Positions 16,260-23,909 of a DNA stretch of 64,000 nucleotides are shown piece after piece. The stretch spans positions 50,721 through 114,720 of the forward strand of contig JAFRPH010000002.1 in the NCBI GenBank assembly GCA_017429205.1. The letters run 5' to 3'. Origin of the DNA: Bacteroidales bacterium. Lineage in GTDB: Bacteria; Bacteroidota; Bacteroidia; Bacteroidales; UBA932. How positions within the stretch are numbered: the stretch's first letter is position 1; every line of letters starts with the position of its first letter. A program made the position numbers and the translations under genes. The notes below the pieces were generated by a model. It ran no database searches, had not been told where the DNA came from, and worked only from the letters and a program-made list of their open reading frames with translations.

Positions 16260-19200
16260 CTCCCACAAATATAAGTCAAATTCTCCGGAACGCCCGCACA
16301 GCGGACGGCCGTCAGGTACTTTTCTTCCTCCGCCTCATACGCCGTCACCCGCATCTCGGGATGCGTCAGGGCCACCAGAAGGGCATATACGCCGCAACCG
16401 GCTTCCGGAATGACGAGCGATTCGCCCGTCAGGGCATCGACCTGGGCGAGGGTTTCCGGAGTCAGGACGCGGCGGCATTCCACATCGGCGTCGTGTCCCT
16501 TGTACAGGTACTGGTAGCGGACGAAAGTGGCGTTGTAGGCCGCAGTCTCGCATTCCCGGCGAATGCGGGCGTACTCCCGCTCGTAGTCGTGGCGGACCTT
16601 CCGCGTGAACGCGGCGATGTCGCCTTCCGGCACCTCGAACCGCTCGCCAATCTCCATATACAGCCCGGCCTTCCGCAGGAGGAAGTCATGCTTGGGCAGG
16701 GCGTATCCGAAACCGTGGATATACAGCGGCAGGATGGGCAGTCCCAGTTCCCGGGCCGAGACGAAGGCGCCCCGGTGGAAACGCTGGATCCGGCAGTCCT
16801 GGCTCCGCGTCCCTTCCGGGAAGATGACGATGGAATAGCCCCGCGCGACGAGGTCTTTCATATGGGCCAGGTTCTTTTCCAGCCCTTCCATCACCGGATA
16901 GAACTCCGCCTTGCGGATCAGGTAGCCATAGAACGGGCTGTTCCAGACCCATTCGTTCGTCAGGAGGATGACCTTCGGGTGCAGGGCGATGATGGGCAGG
17001 ATGTCGAAATGCGACTGATGGTTGCAGATATACACGGCCGGCTTGGAGAAATCCTCCCCGTGCGGGTTGGAAAGCGTATACGGACAGCCCGGAATGGCCT
17101 TCATCGCCAGCTGGGCCGTCCTCATCAGGACGCGGCGGTACTTCTCCCGCTTGCGCGGCGTCGGACCGCCCAAGAACAGGAAGAAGGTCCATATGGTCAG
17201 CGCCAGCATGGCCAGCAGGAACACGACAAAGATATACCCGGTCCGGAGGGAACGTCCGAGCGTCCAGGCCACCTTGCGCGGCTGGCCTTTTTTCGTCGTC
17301 AGGAAGCGGAACACCAGCGGCGGCAGGTAGTAGGCCATCGCCACCACGGTGAACATGCCCACGATGGTCACGGCCGCCAGCGACCGCAGGGCCGGATGCT
17401 TCGCCACGATGAGGGCGCCGATGCCGATGAACATGATGAGGGCCGACAGGACCACGGCGTTTTTGAACGACCGCAGGATCTTCTTGCCCGTCGCATATTC
17501 GTACATCAGCCCCTCGGTGATGAAGATGGAATAGTCGTCTCCCTGACCGAAGATGAACGTGGCCAGGATGATGTTGACGATATTGAACTGCAGGCCGAAC
17601 AGGCGCATCGTCCCGAGAATCCAGATCCAGCCCACCGCCAGCGGCAGGAAGGCGGTGACACCCATCGTCAAGCCCAGGGACAGGCACAGGAAGAAAAAGA
17701 CGATGACACTGCACAAAAGCCCGATCCGGTCGAAATCCTCCGACAGCATCCGCGCCAGCGTGCCGGACACGTCGTCCTGCGTAAAGCAGAACGCCCCCTC
17801 AGGCAATGCCGCCCGCAGTGCCTCCACCGCATTCCGGGCTTCTACGTCATTCCCGGCTTGACCGGGAATCTCCTTCACCTTCAAGTAATTCACCACCTGC
17901 ACCTTCTCCTCCCCCGGCAGGTACATCGCAGTTCCCAGCGTGCCGGTGATCGGTGCGAAAAAGTCCACCTCCTGCACCGTCCATTCTTCGTCCAGCAGGT
18001 CGAAGAAAGGCTGGAAGGCGTGGGCCGTGAAACCGACCTTCAGGCCGGCGTCGATGATGCGGTCCGACAGGTCGGGACGGGCCTCCAGGAAGGCGTTCCA
18101 GCGGGCGATGCGGGCCGCCTGCTCCTTCTTCGAAGGCAGGAAAGTGCCGAGGCCAGAAGCGTCCTGCAGTAGCGGGGCGAGCGCTTCGTTGCACTGCAGC
18201 GCTTCCTCCGCCGTTGCGCCGGACGCCACCACATACACGGTCGACGCCCCATCGGCCGAAGCGCCCATTTCTTCCAGAAGGGCGAAACCGCGCTCCTGCT
18301 CCGGCGTCATATAGTTGATGTGGTGCATGTCGGCGTCGAACGAGATGCCGCGGCTGAGCCACCAGAGGACGGCCGTCACGGCGAGGAAGCCGAGGAAAAC
18401 CCATCTGCGGGCCTTCGGGCCCAGGTGGATGTGGCGGTCGAAGTCCAGCTTGACGGTGTTCCGGGGCCGGGAGGTCGCCGGCACGAGAACCGGCAGGAAC
18501 ACGAGCACGAAGAGGATCGTCCCCACCAGCATCATCGCGCCGATGAAGCCGAAGTCGTGCAGCGCCTCGGCCTTCAGCAGAAGCAGCGACAGGAAGGCAC
18601 CCACGGTGGTGATGTTGCCCACCAGGAGCGGATTGACCTGGTCCGCGAGGGCCTTGCGCTTGTCGGGCTGGTATTTCAGGTGGTCCACATAGTGGAGCGG
18701 ATAGTTCACGGCGATGCCGATGATCATCGACCCGATGCCCAGCACGATCAGCGACACCGAGCTCTTGAACAGGGCGATGATCCCGAGGGCGAACAGGGCG
18801 CCGGCGAGGATGGACACGAGAATCCAGCAGACGTCGGTGATGCGTTTATAGCTGAGCCACAGGACGATGCAGATGAGGATCGCCGCCAGGGCGAGGGCCA
18901 GGAAGGAGTCTTTCTTGATGCGGGAGGCATTCTCGACGGCCACCTCCGGACCGCCCGTCGAGGTGATGCGAAGGTCCGGGAACCGGGCCGCCGTCCGCGC
19001 CTTGACCGTGTCCGTCAAGGCTTTCAGTTCCGCATTCCGGCCGGATTCGGTGCTGCCGAAGGGCGAATTGAACAGGACGACGCCGGTCCGGCCGTCGCCC
19101 GTGAACAGGAAGCCGTCCTCCACCCGGCTTTTCGTCGCCGGATTCAGCGCCTCCAGCCGCTGCAGAACCGGAGAGAACAAGCCTAACGGGTCACTGCGGA

Positions 19201-19708
19201 GATACTGGGAAATGAAGCTCGAGCCCATAGAGTAGAAACTCCGCTCGTTTTCCGCCATCCGCTCCTCCACGTAGCCGGGGACAGCCAAGAGGGAGTCCAT
19301 CCGCGCATAGTCGGCCTCCGTCAGGAAATAGGGCCAGTGGGTGCGGATGAAGCCGAAGACCTCCTCCACGGCGCCCGCATCGGCGGCGACTTGGAGGTCC
19401 GGGACGAGCGCGGCGGTATCGGCCTCGGCCCAGAGGTCGCCGAAAGCCGCCATCGCGTCCATCACGCGGTCGGGATCCTCCTCGTCGGACTCGAAGAAAA
19501 TGGCCATCCGGTCCTGCCCGAGGCGGTTGTAGACGTCGGAATAGCGCTTGCTTTCCTCGCTCTGCGGCAGGAAAGCGGAAATGTCTTCCTCGTAATGCAT
19601 CCGCAGGGCGGACAGGGTGCAGAGGCCCAGCAGGACGCCCATCAGGGTGATGGCCAGCCCCTTGCGCGCCGACAGCCAGTCGTAAATATGCAAGACGAGC
19701 TTTTTCAT
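16244..19708 (-). CDS. MMPL/RND exporter fused to PlsC acyltransferase and methyltransferase-like tail
   Basis: An 1154-residue fusion. Residues 1 to about 800 are an MMPL-type RND exporter with two repeats of membrane segments and periplasmic loops (FGQGDDYSIFITEG in the second). Then comes a PlsC acyltransferase with canonical NHQSHFD (about 896) and FPEGTRS (about 964). The last 100 residues contain PEAGCGVYALLVALTHPEMRVTAYEAEEEKY, resembling motif I and the acidic loop of an SAM methyltransferase, but too short to be a full domain. This architecture is known from aryl-polyene/flexirubin clusters of Bacteroidota. Residues about 612-620 (EIPGQAGND) are the translation of a dispersed repeat (17846-17871). 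ATGA overlap with the GT2 gene. Confidence 0.85.
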   Translation of the reverse strand: MKKLVLHIYDWLSARKGLAITLMGVLLGLCTLSALRMHYEEDISAFLPQSEESKRYSDVYNRLGQDRMAIFFESDEEDPDRVMDAMAAFGDLWAEADTAALVPDLQVAADAGAVEEVFGFIRTHWPYFLTEADYARMDSLLAVPGYVEERMAENERSFYSMGSSFISQYLRSDPLGLFSPVLQRLEALNPATKSRVEDGFLFTGDGRTGVVLFNSPFGSTESGRNAELKALTDTVKARTAARFPDLRITSTGGPEVAVENASRIKKDSFLALALAAILICIVLWLSYKRITDVCWILVSILAGALFALGIIALFKSSVSLIVLGIGSMIIGIAVNYPLHYVDHLKYQPDKRKALADQVNPLLVGNITTVGAFLSLLLLKAEALHDFGFIGAMMLVGTILFVLVFLPVLVPATSRPRNTVKLDFDRHIHLGPKARRWVFLGFLAVTAVLWWLSRGISFDADMHHINYMTPEQERGFALLEEMGASADGASTVYVVASGATAEEALQCNEALAPLLQDASGLGTFLPSKKEQAARIARWNAFLEARPDLSDRIIDAGLKVGFTAHAFQPFFDLLDEEWTVQEVDFFAPITGTLGTAMYLPGEEKVQVVNYLKVKEIPGQAGNDVEARNAVEALRAALPEGAFCFTQDDVSGTLARMLSEDFDRIGLLCSVIVFFFLCLSLGLTMGVTAFLPLAVGWIWILGTMRLFGLQFNIVNIILATFIFGQGDDYSIFITEGLMYEYATGKKILRSFKNAVVLSALIMFIGIGALIVAKHPALRSLAAVTIVGMFTVVAMAYYLPPLVFRFLTTKKGQPRKVAWTLGRSLRTGYIFVVFLLAMLALTIWTFFLFLGGPTPRKREKYRRVLMRTAQLAMKAIPGCPYTLSNPHGEDFSKPAVYICNHQSHFDILPIIALHPKVILLTNEWVWNSPFYGYLIRKAEFYPVMEGLEKNLAHMKDLVARGYSIVIFPEGTRSQDCRIQRFHRGAFVSARELGLPILPLYIHGFGYALPKHDFLLRKAGLYMEIGERFEVPEGDIAAFTRKVRHDYEREYARIRRECETAAYNATFVRYQYLYKGHDADVECRRVLTPETLAQVDALTGESLVIPEAGCGVYALLVALTHPEMRVTAYEAEEEKYLTAVRCAGVPENLTYICGRCEES
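17846..17871. repeat. Palindromic dispersed repeat inside the MMPL coding region
   Basis: GTCATTCCCGG...CCGGGAATCT: 26 bases, with arms able to pair, sharing both termini with the repeats at 32154-32180, 36068-36094 and 57051-57087. It is in frame and read as EIPGQAGND. Confidence 0.75.
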
Positions 19709-20415
19709 CGGCCCAGGAGCATCCGAGGATAACCATAGACCAGGGCGAGCACGCACAGGACGGTGTTCAGCACGCTGATCCGGAAGAAATCGGCGAAGGG
19801 CCGGAAATGGGACACACGGTCCTCGGGATAGTACACCCGCACCGGGACCGGGACGATCCGGAGGTTCTTCCAGGCGGAGAAGACGAGGAGCGCGAGTTCC
19901 GCCTCATACCGGGCGGTCAGGAGCTTCAGGGACGGGAGGTCCTCCAGCGGATAGACGCGGAAACCCGTCTGCGTATCGGGGAGCTTCCGTCCGGTCTGGA
20001 CGGTGAACCAGAAATTCGAGAACTTGTTCGCGAAGGTGTTGCCCGAAGGCATTCCCTCCGCCGTGAGGTTGCGGCTGCCGATGACCAGCGTCCGCTCCCC
20101 CGCCGCGGCGACAAGCGCCGGGATGTCGGCGGGATCGTGCTGGCCGTCCGCGTCCAGCGTCACCGCGAAGCGGTAACCCTGCTTCCGCGCGGCCTCCAGG
20201 CCGGTCTTGAGCGCCCGGCCCTTGCCCCGGTTGGTTTCGTGCCGCAAGACCCGGATGTCCAGGTCCTTCAACCGTTCCTGCGTATCGTCCGTGCTGCCGT
20301 CGTCCACCACGAGCACCGGCAGTCCCTGCCGGAGGACGCCGCGGACCACGTCCGCGACCGTCCCGCCGTTGTTGAACGTCGGGATGACGGCGCAGATATG
20401 ACGGGGATCGATCAC
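19705..20415 (-). CDS. Family 2 glycosyltransferase (dolichyl-phosphate-mannose-synthase-like)
   Basis: A 236-residue GT2. The start is taken at GTG 20415, which overlaps the stop of the dehydratase gene as GTGA; an upstream TTG (20442) is possible but less likely. ICAVIPTFNNGGTV begins the GT-A fold, then VLVVDDGSTDDT, LDADGQHDP (metal-binding DXD variant) and a hydrophobic C-terminal segment (FRISVLNTVLCVLALVYGYPRML) that would tether it to the membrane. In aryl-polyene-type clusters a GT2 attaches a sugar to the lipid. The donor is unknown. Confidence 0.85.
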   Translation of the reverse strand: MIDPRHICAVIPTFNNGGTVADVVRGVLRQGLPVLVVDDGSTDDTQERLKDLDIRVLRHETNRGKGRALKTGLEAARKQGYRFAVTLDADGQHDPADIPALVAAAGERTLVIGSRNLTAEGMPSGNTFANKFSNFWFTVQTGRKLPDTQTGFRVYPLEDLPSLKLLTARYEAELALLVFSAWKNLRIVPVPVRVYYPEDRVSHFRPFADFFRISVLNTVLCVLALVYGYPRMLLGR

Positions 20416-20783
20416 GCCACGGACAGGCTCATTTTGGCACAAAGGGTTTCGCCGGAAAGGATTTCCACCGTCCGCTCGCTCCCTTCCCCGCCCAGGTTGA
20501 AACGGAGTTCCGTCGCCTCGGACGGGATGATGGGACTCGTGAACTTGATGTTCTTCGCCCCCACGAGCCGGACACTGTAGTCATGGGCTACTTCCCCTTC
20601 GTCATGGCCGACCTGATCGGCCATCTCTGCGATCAGCTCCAGCGCAATCTCCACCAGGCACACGCCCGGCGTGATGGGATAGCCAGGGAAATGCCCCTCG
20701 TAAACGGGACTGTCGGGCAGCAGGCGGATGGTGGCGCCGGCGGCGTCGACCGAGACGAGTTCGTAGAGGATTCCCTGCAGCAT
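20412..20783 (-). CDS. Hotdog-fold 3-hydroxyacyl-ACP dehydratase-like protein
   Basis: A 123-residue FabZ/FabA-like protein. The start at 20783 is one base after the LolA stop (TAAGATG); the family motif EGHFPGYPITPGV follows in the first third, with catalytic His in HFPG. The partner Asp/Glu of FabZ (normally on a later helix) corresponds to Glu in LVEIALELIAEM. It could dehydrate 3-hydroxyacyl-ACP chains, or as in several flexirubin loci serve as a modified dehydratase. No acyl carrier protein or ketosynthase is encoded in this operon. Confidence 0.78.
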   Translation of the reverse strand: MLQGILYELVSVDAAGATIRLLPDSPVYEGHFPGYPITPGVCLVEIALELIAEMADQVGHDEGEVAHDYSVRLVGAKNIKFTSPIIPSEATELRFNLGGEGSERTVEILSGETLCAKMSLSVA

Positions 20784-20784
20784 C

Positions 20785-21306
20785 TTACTGTTTTTCAAAG
20801 AGTTTGGCATCCACCGGCCGGTTGGTGACGATGTCCTTGAATTCCAGCAGCGTCCAATCGCCGTCCGGCGTGATCAGGAGGGCGGAACGAAGCTGGAGGG
20901 ACTGCTTGTCGGCGCGGACGACGATTTCCCGGAACAGGGACTTGAGGTCCCGGCGGACCGGCACCAGTTTCACGGCGAGCTCCTCCCCTTCCAGGGCGGT
21001 CGCCGTGAAGTCCTTCTCCGCGGGCATCCGGAAGCGGCGTCCGGCGATGGCCAGTTCCCCGCTGGAGACGAACACGCTCGGATAGGGCTTGAGTACCTCC
21101 CAGCGGATGCGGTCGGGGCTCGCGAGCACCATCCGGCCTTCGCTCTTGAGGTCCTTGGCGAGCATCGAACTGTGCCGCGTCTGGGTGAAGGACGCCTGCA
21201 GGGTCTCGAAGGTATTGGCCGCCTTCAGCCGGTCCAGGATGTTCTCCTGGGCCGATGCGGCCAGCGCGAGCGCCAGGCCGGCGAATATGAGGAGCCAGCG
21301 TTTCAT
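20785..21306 (-). CDS. LolA-like outer-membrane lipid/lipoprotein carrier
   Basis: A 173-residue periplasmic carrier with signal peptide MKRWLLIFAGLALALAASAQ. The LolA pattern is clear: FETLQASFTQTRHSSMLAKDLKSEGRMVLASPDRIRWEVLKPYPSVFVSSG and a C-terminal LLEFKDI strand. It is not next to other lol genes; a dedicated LolA copy beside an MMPL exporter is the aryl-polyene/flexirubin arrangement, where it is thought to ferry the lipid to the outer membrane. ATGA overlap with the flippase gene upstream. Confidence 0.85.
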   Translation of the reverse strand: MKRWLLIFAGLALALAASAQENILDRLKAANTFETLQASFTQTRHSSMLAKDLKSEGRMVLASPDRIRWEVLKPYPSVFVSSGELAIAGRRFRMPAEKDFTATALEGEELAVKLVPVRRDLKSLFREIVVRADKQSLQLRSALLITPDGDWTLLEFKDIVTNRPVDAKLFEKQ

Positions 21307-21656
21307 CGGGCGATCAGGACACAACCGGAAATGACCAGGAACACGCCGATCCACTGCACCCAGTTCACCTGCTCGTGGAACACGAGGATGGCGGCCACCA
21401 TCCCGAACGCATAGCTCAGGCAGGAAAGCGGATAGGCGATGCTGAAGGGGAAATGCTTCAGGATGTACAGCCACAGCACCGTGGCGACGCCGAAGGAGAT
21501 GCCGCACAGCAGGAACCACCAGTTGGTGAGCTGGCTCTTGAAGAAAGACCAGGTCCAGCTGAAAGGCCCTGACGAGGCCAGGCCCAGCTTCAGCAGGACC
21601 TGCCCTCCGCAGAGGAACACGCTTTGCGTGACGGCAAGGATGACGAGTTTCCACAT
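21303..21656 (-). CDS. Small EamA/SMR-type membrane transporter (ArnE-like flippase)
   Basis: A 117-residue protein with four membrane helices (about 3-22, 36-55, 62-82, 93-115), the size of half an EamA transporter, like ArnE/EmrE. The start at 21656 (MWKLVILAV) matches the first helix. It is the first gene of the nine-gene operon, preceded by a good promoter at 21664-21697. Members of this fold flip lipid-linked sugars or export cations; the company of GT2, LolA and MMPL favours a lipid-flipping role. Confidence 0.75.
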   Translation of the reverse strand: MWKLVILAVTQSVFLCGGQVLLKLGLASSGPFSWTWSFFKSQLTNWWFLLCGISFGVATVLWLYILKHFPFSIAYPLSCLSYAFGMVAAILVFHEQVNWVQWIGVFLVISGCVLIAR

Positions 21657-21663
21657 AATTATA

Positions 21664-21697
21664 CAAAAATACGGAATCCTGCCCACAAATGCAAAAA
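21664..21697 (-). promoter_or_regulatory. Promoter of the nine-gene lipid operon
   Basis: Minus-strand -7 box TATTTTTG (21664-21671) with TTTG (21692-21695) 20 bases upstream. The -33 element overlaps the U-run of the preceding terminator. Confidence 0.65.
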
Positions 21698-21722
21698 ACG
21701 GGCGGTCCCGAAGGGCCGCCCG
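21693..21722 (-). terminator. Rho-independent terminator after the glycine-rich protein gene
   Basis: Minus-strand hairpin with GC-rich arms (plus-strand CGGGCGGTCCC 21699-21709 and GGGCCGCCCG 21713-21722, one bulged base) followed by six U. Confidence 0.85.
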
Positions 21723-21748
21723 CGATGAATCGCCGGAATGGACCCGGC

Positions 21749-22276
21749 TTATTTCTTGCCGCCCAGGATGCTGCCGAGCGCACCGCCAAGGATGCTGCCC
21801 AGGCCGCCCGTGCTGGCCTTCTGCTGCTTGGCCGCGCCACCGGCAAGCACGCCGCCGAGGACGCTGCCGAGAATGCTGCCGCTGCCGCCCTTGAGGGTCA
21901 GGAGCACGTCGTTCAGGTCCACGTCGCCGTCACCGTCCTGGTCCTTGATGATGTTCTTCAGGCCGCCCATGATCTTGGGGATGAAGGCGAGGAGCGCGGC
22001 GCCGGCGGCGCCGAGCTTGAGCTTGGAGAGGACGTTGGAGTTGAAGATGTTGCCGGCGAGCGCCGTGACCGGGCTCTTGGCCGCGTCGGCCTGGCCGGTC
22101 AGGAGGGCCTTGATCTGGTCGAGACCGCCCGGGGCCGTCGCCGTCTTGGCGAGGGAGCCGAGGATGGAATCGGAAAGGCCGCCGAGGACCTGCTGCTGGA
22201 GGTTCTGGGGGATCTGAATGTTGCTGCTGGCCACATTCTTGGTCACCTGCTGAAGGATGATGTCACTGAGATTCAT
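21749..22276 (-). CDS. Glycine-rich protein with an EF-hand/dockerin-type calcium loop
   Basis: A 175-residue protein; the start at 22276 (MNLSDIILQQV) is preceded by a -7 box. No signal peptide. Residues 1-60 are amphipathic and Gln-rich; 85-105 is a hydrophobic stretch (LGAAGAALLAFIPKIMGG). Residues 112-123 match the calcium-loop consensus DxDxDGxVDxxD exactly (DQDGDGDVDLND). The tail repeats GSILGG-type motifs four times (GSGSILGSVLGG, GLGSILGG, ALGSILGG). Family not recognised. It lies alone between a terminator and the tRNA-Lys genes. Confidence 0.6.
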   Translation of the reverse strand: MNLSDIILQQVTKNVASSNIQIPQNLQQQVLGGLSDSILGSLAKTATAPGGLDQIKALLTGQADAAKSPVTALAGNIFNSNVLSKLKLGAAGAALLAFIPKIMGGLKNIIKDQDGDGDVDLNDVLLTLKGGSGSILGSVLGGVLAGGAAKQQKASTGGLGSILGGALGSILGGKK

Positions 22277-22312
22277 ACTGTATTGATTTAGTGTTTTGTG
22301 TGTTCGTTCCGA

Positions 22313-22320
22313 CAAATATA
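22313..22320 (-). promoter_or_regulatory. -7 promoter element of the glycine-rich protein gene
   Basis: Perfect TATATTTG on the minus strand, 36 bases before the ATG; no convincing -33 element. Confidence 0.5.
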
Positions 22321-22538
22321 GCGAAAAAACAAAAACAATGCCCCACCCCGATAAAAAGAATCAAAAAAAAATGGACAGCGTGGCCGTAGGTACAAGTGAG
22401 GGACCGATGGGCGCACTTTCGCGGGTTTTTCGTGCCCATAGGTACAGCCAATGGACCTCTGGGCACGGTAGGAGGCAGTATGCCTCGGAGGCGAAGCCGA
22501 CGGAGGGGGTCCGGGGGTCTTCCCCCGGTAAATTAAAC
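22321..22538. other. Non-coding stretch with an imperfect direct repeat
   Basis: No convincing gene on either strand. Two 26-base copies share TAGGTACA, then six variable bases, GGACC, two variable bases and TGGGC (22387-22412 and 22439-22464), spaced 52 bases start to start. Further along, CCGGGGG-TCTT-CCCCCGG (22511-22528) forms a small hairpin. Confidence 0.45.
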
Positions 22539-22571
22539 AGAAAACAGACAGCCGAAAGCTGTCTGTTTTCT
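22539..22571 (-). terminator. Hairpin terminator after tRNA-Lys(CTT)
   Basis: Perfect 14-bp stem (22539-22552 and 22558-22571) with a 5-base loop directly downstream of the tRNA on the minus strand, followed by a U-rich tail. Confidence 0.75.
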
Positions 22572-22573
22572 AG

Positions 22574-22646
<73 letters not shown>

Positions 22647-22691
22647 ATTTCAGTATGTCTGGAAGACTCGCTTTTAATCTCGCTTCCTTTG

Positions 22692-22764
22692 TGACCCGTT
22701 CGGGGCTCGAACCCGAGACCCCAACATTAAAAGTGTTGTGCTCTACCAACTGAGCTAACGAGTC
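22692..22764 (-). tRNA. tRNA-Lys (anticodon TTT)
   Basis: 73 bases. Acceptor GACTCGT/ACGGGTC, D-arm AGCTCAGTTGGTAGAGC, anticodon loop CTTTTAA with anticodon TTT, T-arm CGGGTTCGAGCCCCG, discriminator A, no encoded CCA. It lies 45 bases upstream of the tRNA-Lys(CTT) in the same transcript, so both lysine codons are covered by this pair. Confidence 0.93.
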
Positions 22765-22789
22765 CTCCTTGTTTTCCCAAACGGGATTG

Positions 22790-22820
22790 CAAAGGTAGTC
22801 ATTATTTTTGATTCCGCAAG
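22790..22820 (-). promoter_or_regulatory. Promoter of the tRNA-Lys pair
   Basis: Minus-strand -7 box TACCTTTG (22790-22797) and TTG (22817-22819) 19 bases upstream. Confidence 0.65.
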
Positions 22821-22883
22821 AGAAATTTTCATTTTTTTGCGAATCATCTTTATTAACTTTGCAGGGATAAAACGGACTTGAAT

Positions 22884-23909
22884 ATGAAACTATCATACCC
22901 GATCAGCGTAATTCTCGCCTTTTCGCTTTTCCTTTCCTGCAAAAAGGAACCCCAATATCCTACGAAAACGGTCGCCATTTCCTATGATGAATCCTATGGC
23001 CTGGCCCGGCTGTATCCGGAGCTGGAGAACTCCCCTTTCATCAAGTATGACGCGAATAAAGGGTATTACCTCATCTCGGAAGAGAAACTGTGGAACCTGT
23101 CCTATACCGACGTCTCCACCGACTTTCAGACACTCACGTGGGATTCCGTTCCGCTTCCTTCCTTTCTTTGCGGCGGCAACACGGGCATCACATTGACCAA
23201 TCCCGGTTTATTCATTGAAAACCGGAACGATTTCCCGGTCTATGCCTATGTCGATGCCATCCTCTCCAACGACAAAGGAAAGGCGGAGTTCATCCTCTCC
23301 GAAAGTGGGACCACTTTCTATCTGGCCCGAGCGGATGCCATCGACCGGGATCCTGTCCAGAACAGGGAAATCAAGGCCATTGGTCCCCTCTTCCGCGCTC
23401 CCTTCTCCGACGGGAAACTGCTGCTCCCGTCGCTCTCCGTCCGGCCCAACACGCTGGATATGGACGCCTTCACCCGCCAAGAAGAATACCGGATGCAGTT
23501 GAAAGGCAGCTGGATGATTCCGCTGGCCTTTACCGGAGAAATCCAGGCGGAAGGCGCTCCAACGGTTCCTGTCACCCTGGATGGAGCCAGCCTGGGAGCC
23601 CCCGGGAATGCAACGCACAGAATCAGACAGAACCTGGAGAACAGATACCTGCCCTTTGACTGCCGGATCACGCCCGTGCTCACGATGAACGGGAAACAAC
23701 CGGTCTATCTGGACAGTTTCATCCTCAAAAGTGAAGAACAAGTGGAATACTCCTATGACTTCCGCCCGTCAGAAGACAACTGGAAAGCCACATTCCATTA
23801 CCTGGTCTCTCCCGCCCGGGGACGGGACGAATTCTTCTCCAAAGACCACGGCTACCTGAGAATCTGGTACACCAAGTTCACCGCCAATCTGGACGAAGCT
23901 ACGAACTGA
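22884..23909 (+). CDS. Lipoprotein of unknown function
   Basis: A 341-residue protein with a lipoprotein signal (ILAFSLFLSC, Cys19), so surface- or periplasm-anchored. The rest is beta-rich with two sections: about 25-140 (VAISYDESYGLARLYPELENS, then NPGLFIENRNDFPVYAYVDAIL) and 200-340 (SWMIPLAFTGEIQAEGAPTVPVTLDG). The second section reads like beta-sandwich repeats. Family not recognised. The start is ATG 22884, with TAACTTTG as -7 box at 22854-22861. Codon use is somewhat less GC-biased than neighbours. Its 3' end overlaps the convergent manC end by 11 bases. Confidence 0.65.
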   Translation: MKLSYPISVILAFSLFLSCKKEPQYPTKTVAISYDESYGLARLYPELENSPFIKYDANKGYYLISEEKLWNLSYTDVSTDFQTLTWDSVPLPSFLCGGNTGITLTNPGLFIENRNDFPVYAYVDAILSNDKGKAEFILSESGTTFYLARADAIDRDPVQNREIKAIGPLFRAPFSDGKLLLPSLSVRPNTLDMDAFTRQEEYRMQLKGSWMIPLAFTGEIQAEGAPTVPVTLDGASLGAPGNATHRIRQNLENRYLPFDCRITPVLTMNGKQPVYLDSFILKSEEQVEYSYDFRPSEDNWKATFHYLVSPARGRDEFFSKDHGYLRIWYTKFTANLDEATN

